A stretch of 64,000 bases of DNA, taken from the NCBI GenBank assembly GCA_016720585.1, contig JADKKH010000002.1, forward strand, positions 484,750 through 548,749, given 5' to 3'. The position numbers and the translations under genes were made by a program. Source of the stretch: Chitinophagaceae bacterium. GTDB lineage: Bacteria; Bacteroidota; Bacteroidia; Chitinophagales; Chitinophagaceae. Numbering within the stretch: position 1 is the stretch's first letter; every line of letters begins with the position of its first letter. This document shows, piece after piece, positions 61,087-64,000 of this stretch. A model generated the notes under the pieces. That model made no database searches. It was not told the origin of the DNA and was given only the letters and a program-made list of their open reading frames with translations.

Positions 61087-62334
61087 CTACGTATGATGAA
61101 TCAAACTTTCCTTTACAAACGGATGATTTTTCGCCAACAGCGGCGCTTTGCTTAAGGCCCTGCCGGTTACGAACATAATCAATCCTGCAAAACCCAGCGC
61201 CACGCCAAAATCATATAATATCATCGGTACCTGTGTCTCCCCGGTTTTAGGATCTGTTAACGGGCTCGGAAATACCATCTGGTAAAAATCAAGCCAGTGC
61301 CCAAAAATAATCAGTAAGGCCATGAAGGTCACCGTAGAATAATTTCTCTTGGCCCCCCGGCGCATTAATATTAACAACGGTGCCAGGAAATTAATAATAA
61401 ACATAATCCAGAAAATACCGCTGTATACGCCCTGTGCCCTTGGTTTGAAATAGGTTGTTTCTTCCGGTATGTTGGCATACCAGATAAGCATAAACTGCGA
61501 GAACCACAGGTAAGTCCAGAAGACAGAAAAGGCAAACATGAATTTTCCGATGTCATGTAAATGCTCTTCGTTGGTATATTCAAGATAGCCGCTGTTTTTC
61601 AGGTATACGACAAACAAACATATTAACGCCATCCCGGCAACAAATGTACTGGCAAAAGTATACCAGCTATACATCGTGCTGTACCAATGTGCATCAATAC
61701 TCATCAGCCATAACCAGGGAATAGAAGACATAACTGTTAAAGCAAAAACAACGATGAACAAAGCAGCCCAGACAGTATTATTCCAGACATATTTTTTCTT
61801 TTCTTCGTTAGTGGCCAGAGGCTTGTCATCGAGGCTGCGCGACAATTTTCTCATCTTCCAGCCCAACGCAGACCAGGCTACGATGGTCAGCACAGTCCAA
61901 AAGGCAAAGAAATTTTTATTTAAAAATCCTTTTTTGAAATTCAGTACCGGATCACTCTTTACATGTTCCACATTTGTCCAGTGATATATTTCATGATTAT
62001 TTCCAAAGCAAATCAATAAAAGAATCACTCCGCAAATTGTTCCGATGACAGGGACCACAGCAGAGATCGCTTCGGGAACCCGGCGAAAGGCCATTTGCCA
62101 GCCGCCCCATGCCAGGGTGGTGGCACAAATAAAGAACATGGCTGCATTTACAACCAGCAAAAAATAAACGCTGTTCTGCAACAAAGAACCCCAAAAACGG
62201 GCTTGCATATTGGGATCATCCTTTGCACCCTGGGTTACATACAAGCCAATAATGGCCAGGACGCCGATAACCATCAGTGTCAGCGATATGGTGCTGTATC
62301 TTTTTGTTACTATAAATTTTTCCCTTATTGACAT
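61087..62334 (-). CDS. actF: Alternative complex III, quinol-oxidising membrane subunit ActF
   Basis: 415 residues, ten membrane helices. It belongs to the NrfD-like quinone-binding membrane family, shown by the conserved NNHEIYHWTNVEHVK, WYSTMYSWYTFASTFVAGMALI and WSQFMLIWYANIPEE stretches. ActC and ActF together hold the quinol site. The order actC-D-E-F-coxII-coxI matches the Bacteroidota alternative complex III supercomplex. Located 28 bp after actE. Confidence 0.93.
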   Translation of the reverse strand: MSIREKFIVTKRYSTISLTLMVIGVLAIIGLYVTQGAKDDPNMQARFWGSLLQNSVYFLLVVNAAMFFICATTLAWGGWQMAFRRVPEAISAVVPVIGTICGVILLLICFGNNHEIYHWTNVEHVKSDPVLNFKKGFLNKNFFAFWTVLTIVAWSALGWKMRKLSRSLDDKPLATNEEKKKYVWNNTVWAALFIVVFALTVMSSIPWLWLMSIDAHWYSTMYSWYTFASTFVAGMALICLFVVYLKNSGYLEYTNEEHLHDIGKFMFAFSVFWTYLWFSQFMLIWYANIPEETTYFKPRAQGVYSGIFWIMFIINFLAPLLILMRRGAKRNYSTVTFMALLIIFGHWLDFYQMVFPSPLTDPKTGETQVPMILYDFGVALGFAGLIMFVTGRALSKAPLLAKNHPFVKESLIHHT

Positions 62335-62362
62335 CAGTGTTCGTTTATGGATTCTTCAAAAA

Positions 62363-62992
62363 CTATTTTGGTTTCTTCGCAGCTGCTGAATCAGCAACAG
62401 CTGCCGGTGCAGCAACAATGCTTGCTTGTTTTTCCTTTATATAATGTATGATCATCCAGCGTTGTTCCGTACTCAGTTGTGATGCATAAGCTCCCATCGT
62501 GTTCCTTCCATAAGTTACTGAATGAAACATAGTACCCTCCGCCATATTAACCACCACCGGGTCAGTTAATAAATTCCTGGGTGCTGCTGGGAACGGACCT
62601 TTTCCGCCATTCCATAAAGGACCATTACCATCCAGTTTTGTTCCGTGACAAATACCACAGTTAACCAGGTATAATCTTGCTGCTTCAATAAATTTTTTGG
62701 CATCTAAGGGTGGCAACGGGTTAATAATATTCTTAGAAGCCGCATAACCCGCCGAATCATTTTTCAATTCATAAGCGGCCATATCACCACGGGCAATAGT
62801 TCCGGTCACCGGCATGGCTGTATAATTCACGCCCTCTTTTTGCAAACCCTCCGTAGATGAATACGTTTCCAAAGCACGGCTGTAAGCCATGTCCGGCATA
62901 TAAACACGGCCGGGGCTCCGACGTACTTTGTTGCAACTTAACATACCCGCCATCATCGTTGCACCTATTGATATAATCCAAAATTTTTTCAT
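62363..62992 (-). CDS. actE: Alternative complex III monohaem cytochrome c ActE
   Basis: 209 residues. Lipoprotein signal with MLSC lipobox (KFWIISIGATMMAGMLSC), so anchored in the membrane on the periplasmic side. One CGICH haem motif lies in LVNCGICHGTKLDGNGPLW, with a distal Met in AEGTMFHSVTYGRNTMGAYA. The Ala/Pro-rich C-terminal tail (AAPAAVADSAAAKKPK) is low complexity. It passes electrons from the complex to the oxidase. Confidence 0.92.
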   Translation of the reverse strand: MKKFWIISIGATMMAGMLSCNKVRRSPGRVYMPDMAYSRALETYSSTEGLQKEGVNYTAMPVTGTIARGDMAAYELKNDSAGYAASKNIINPLPPLDAKKFIEAARLYLVNCGICHGTKLDGNGPLWNGGKGPFPAAPRNLLTDPVVVNMAEGTMFHSVTYGRNTMGAYASQLSTEQRWMIIHYIKEKQASIVAAPAAVADSAAAKKPK

Positions 62993-63024
62993 CCTAGATA
63001 ATTATATAATTAATTTTGAACTGC

Positions 63025-63603
63025 TTATCCTTTTCTTTCAAACCGTTTTGTTTCTTTATCATAACGCCCCAGCCACCAGCCCGTTTCCTTATACTGCACC
63101 TGTACATCAGTTGCCCCAAGGCTCTGTAAAAAACTCATGGCATCTCCATCATTTGTTTTATCCGTACACTCCAGCGCCATTAAAAATGTGTCGTCTGTTG
63201 TTCGTGTGTTGAAATGATCTTTTCGTACAAATGGTGCCAACTGGCACAGGTAACAAAAAGTAAGTACCATCCCTACCGAAGCAAACAATACGGTTAATTC
63301 AAAGGTGATAGGAATCCAGGCGGGTAAGGAAAAGAATGGTTTACCTCCAAAGTTCTGCTGCCAGTCTACCGTCAATGCCCAGGTAATAAACCCAACAGCC
63401 GTGGCGGTACCGGTAATTCCATATATGAATCCTGCTGTATGCAGGCTGGTATCCCGGAGACCCATGGCTTTATCCAATCCATGAATAGGGAATGGGGTAA
63501 AGATGTCATGAATCTTATACCCGGCCCTGCGGGTCTTATGAACGGCAGGGAACAATACCGCTTCATCATAAAAACATCCCGTGATAAATTTTTTTACAGC
63601 CAT
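63025..63603 (-). CDS. actD: Alternative complex III subunit ActD (DUF3341)
   Basis: 192 residues with two membrane helices (SLHTAGFIYGITGTATAVGFITW, WIPITFELTVLFASVGMVLTFCYL) and a C-terminal soluble domain ending WWLGRYDKETKRFERKG. This is the DUF3341 ActD family, a structural membrane subunit of the complex. A 13-bp motif identical to the one before typA lies 8 nt upstream of its start codon. Confidence 0.93.
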   Translation of the reverse strand: MAVKKFITGCFYDEAVLFPAVHKTRRAGYKIHDIFTPFPIHGLDKAMGLRDTSLHTAGFIYGITGTATAVGFITWALTVDWQQNFGGKPFFSLPAWIPITFELTVLFASVGMVLTFCYLCQLAPFVRKDHFNTRTTDDTFLMALECTDKTNDGDAMSFLQSLGATDVQVQYKETGWWLGRYDKETKRFERKG

Positions 63604-63611
63604 TTTATTTT

Positions 63612-63645
63612 AGCTTTTAGCTGCCAGCCGTTAATTGCTGGCTTA
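63612..63645. repeat. AGCTTTTAGCTGC-containing leader of actD
   Basis: AGCTTTTAGCTGC (63612-63624) is identical to 25669-25681. It is followed by a hairpin, GCCAGC (63623-63628) with GCTGGC (63637-63642). On the minus strand the motif ends 8 nt before the actD start. Confidence 0.6.
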
Positions 63646-63721
63646 AAATCTTTATTGTGTCAATATTCTTTTATCATTACAGATCGCTATCGGCCCCGGG
63701 CTGATAACAAACCATTTTTCA

Positions 63722-64000
63722 CTAGGCCCCATGGTCGTGTCCATGCTTCTCACTAAACTCTTCCGTGTTTTCTTTCTCTATCACAACCATATTCTCCTTA
63801 TAATTTTCACCGCTTCTTTTTAATATATGTTTGATCTCTGCCAGGGCAATTACCGGGAAGAATTTGGAGAACAGAAAATAGCAGGTAAAGAACAACCCGA
63901 AAGTTCCCATATAAAATCCAACCTCCCAGATCGTCGGTGTATAATAAGTACTCCAGGCACTGGGCAGATAATCCCGGTAAACAGAAGTAACGATGATCAC
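63722..64000 (-). CDS. actC: Alternative complex III membrane subunit ActC, C-terminal part (5' part outside window)
   Basis: The last 92 residues of a gene that enters from the window edge. The visible part has VTSVYRDYLPSAWSTYYTPTIWEVG, a membrane helix (GFYMGTFGLFFTCYFLFSKFFPVIALAEIKHIL) and a charged tail ending EKHGHDHGA. The YTPTIWE motif and the following helix fit the NrfD-like ActC subunit, and the position upstream of actD supports this. The beginning is not in view. A leader of 118 bp separates it from actD. Confidence 0.85.
   Translation of the reverse strand: MIIVTSVYRDYLPSAWSTYYTPTIWEVGFYMGTFGLFFTCYFLFSKFFPVIALAEIKHILKRSGENYKENMVVIEKENTEEFSEKHGHDHGA

Noticed and set aside
63661..63690. 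Possible fourth copy of palindrome family A (GATCGCTATCGG)
   Set aside because: Only the central bases match; the outer arms do not pair.

Overview
The window reads as chromosome of a Bacteroidota bacterium, most likely a Chitinophagaceae-like Sphingobacteriia relative. The evidence is a T9SS-type C-terminal sorting domain, alternative complex III genes (act) directly upstream of an aa3-type oxidase cluster, promoter -7 boxes of the Bacteroidota form TAnnTTTG, short A/T-rich leaders with weak Shine-Dalgarno sites, tRNA-type 3' ends without encoded CCA, and many family members typical of the phylum (DUF1569, DUF5522, CoaX/OM-protein/LptC gene string, dual CDGSH protein). No phage, plasmid, IS element or CRISPR array is visible; no gene-free stretch exceeds about 300 bases.

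Layout. 0-2.5 kb: phenylacetate/beta-oxidation genes (enoyl-CoA hydratase fragment, paaZ). 2.6-5.4 kb: small secreted, Cys/His-rich and lipoprotein genes. 5.5-9 kb: adk, msrB, SDR and aldo/keto reductase. 9-15.8 kb: lptC, outer-membrane protein, coaX, Lon-N domain protein, glycosyltransferase, O-antigen ligase family protein, meaB, CDGSH protein. 15.9-20.6 kb: a badly frame-broken glycine-rich T9SS protein and a large zinc metalloprotease. 20.6-25.7 kb: three glycosyltransferases (one frame-broken) and typA (one-base frame break). 25.8-36.4 kb: hydrolase, FabH-like enzyme, lipid kinase, membrane patatin, heme A synthase, rnhB, Sua5/YciO, JmjC-like cupin, TlpA-like thioredoxin. 36.5-40.8 kb: orphan 2-oxoacid:ferredoxin oxidoreductase beta subunit, a broken AhpD-like gene, diheme cytochrome, amidase. 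40.8-50.2 kb: acyl-CoA dehydrogenase, MarR regulator, hydrolase, glycosyltransferase, OppC-type permease and an envelope polysaccharide set (flippase, chain-length protein, split polymerase/ligase). 50.3-53.5 kb: Lrp regulator, an unusual tRNA-shaped RNA gene, leucine-rich repeat protein, trmB, DUF5522, alkyltransferase-like protein. 53.5-64 kb: one respiratory block on the minus strand, actC(partial)-actD-actE-actF-coxII-coxI-ctaB-two subunit III genes-subunit IV, then after a terminator SCO1 and DUF420; with ctaA at 31.8 kb it supplies heme A, copper delivery and the oxidase itself.

The most interesting signals are: (i) a 202-nt RNA gene at 50915-51116 with its own promoter and terminator whose ends fold as a near-canonical tRNA but whose D-loop carries an extra GNRA hairpin and whose variable region is about 120 nt; (ii) short palindromic repeats that also sit inside genes, one family in the same reading frame in paaZ and in an acyl-CoA dehydrogenase, another shared between the RNA gene and the point where the AhpD-like gene loses frame; (iii) a 13-bp motif at an identical 8-nt distance from two start codons; (iv) clean operator palindromes at marR and at the AhpD-like/cytochrome intergenic region. 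Several frame breaks (typA, polymerase, glycosyltransferase, glycine-rich protein) fall in or near homopolymers or repeats and probably include sequencing or assembly errors.
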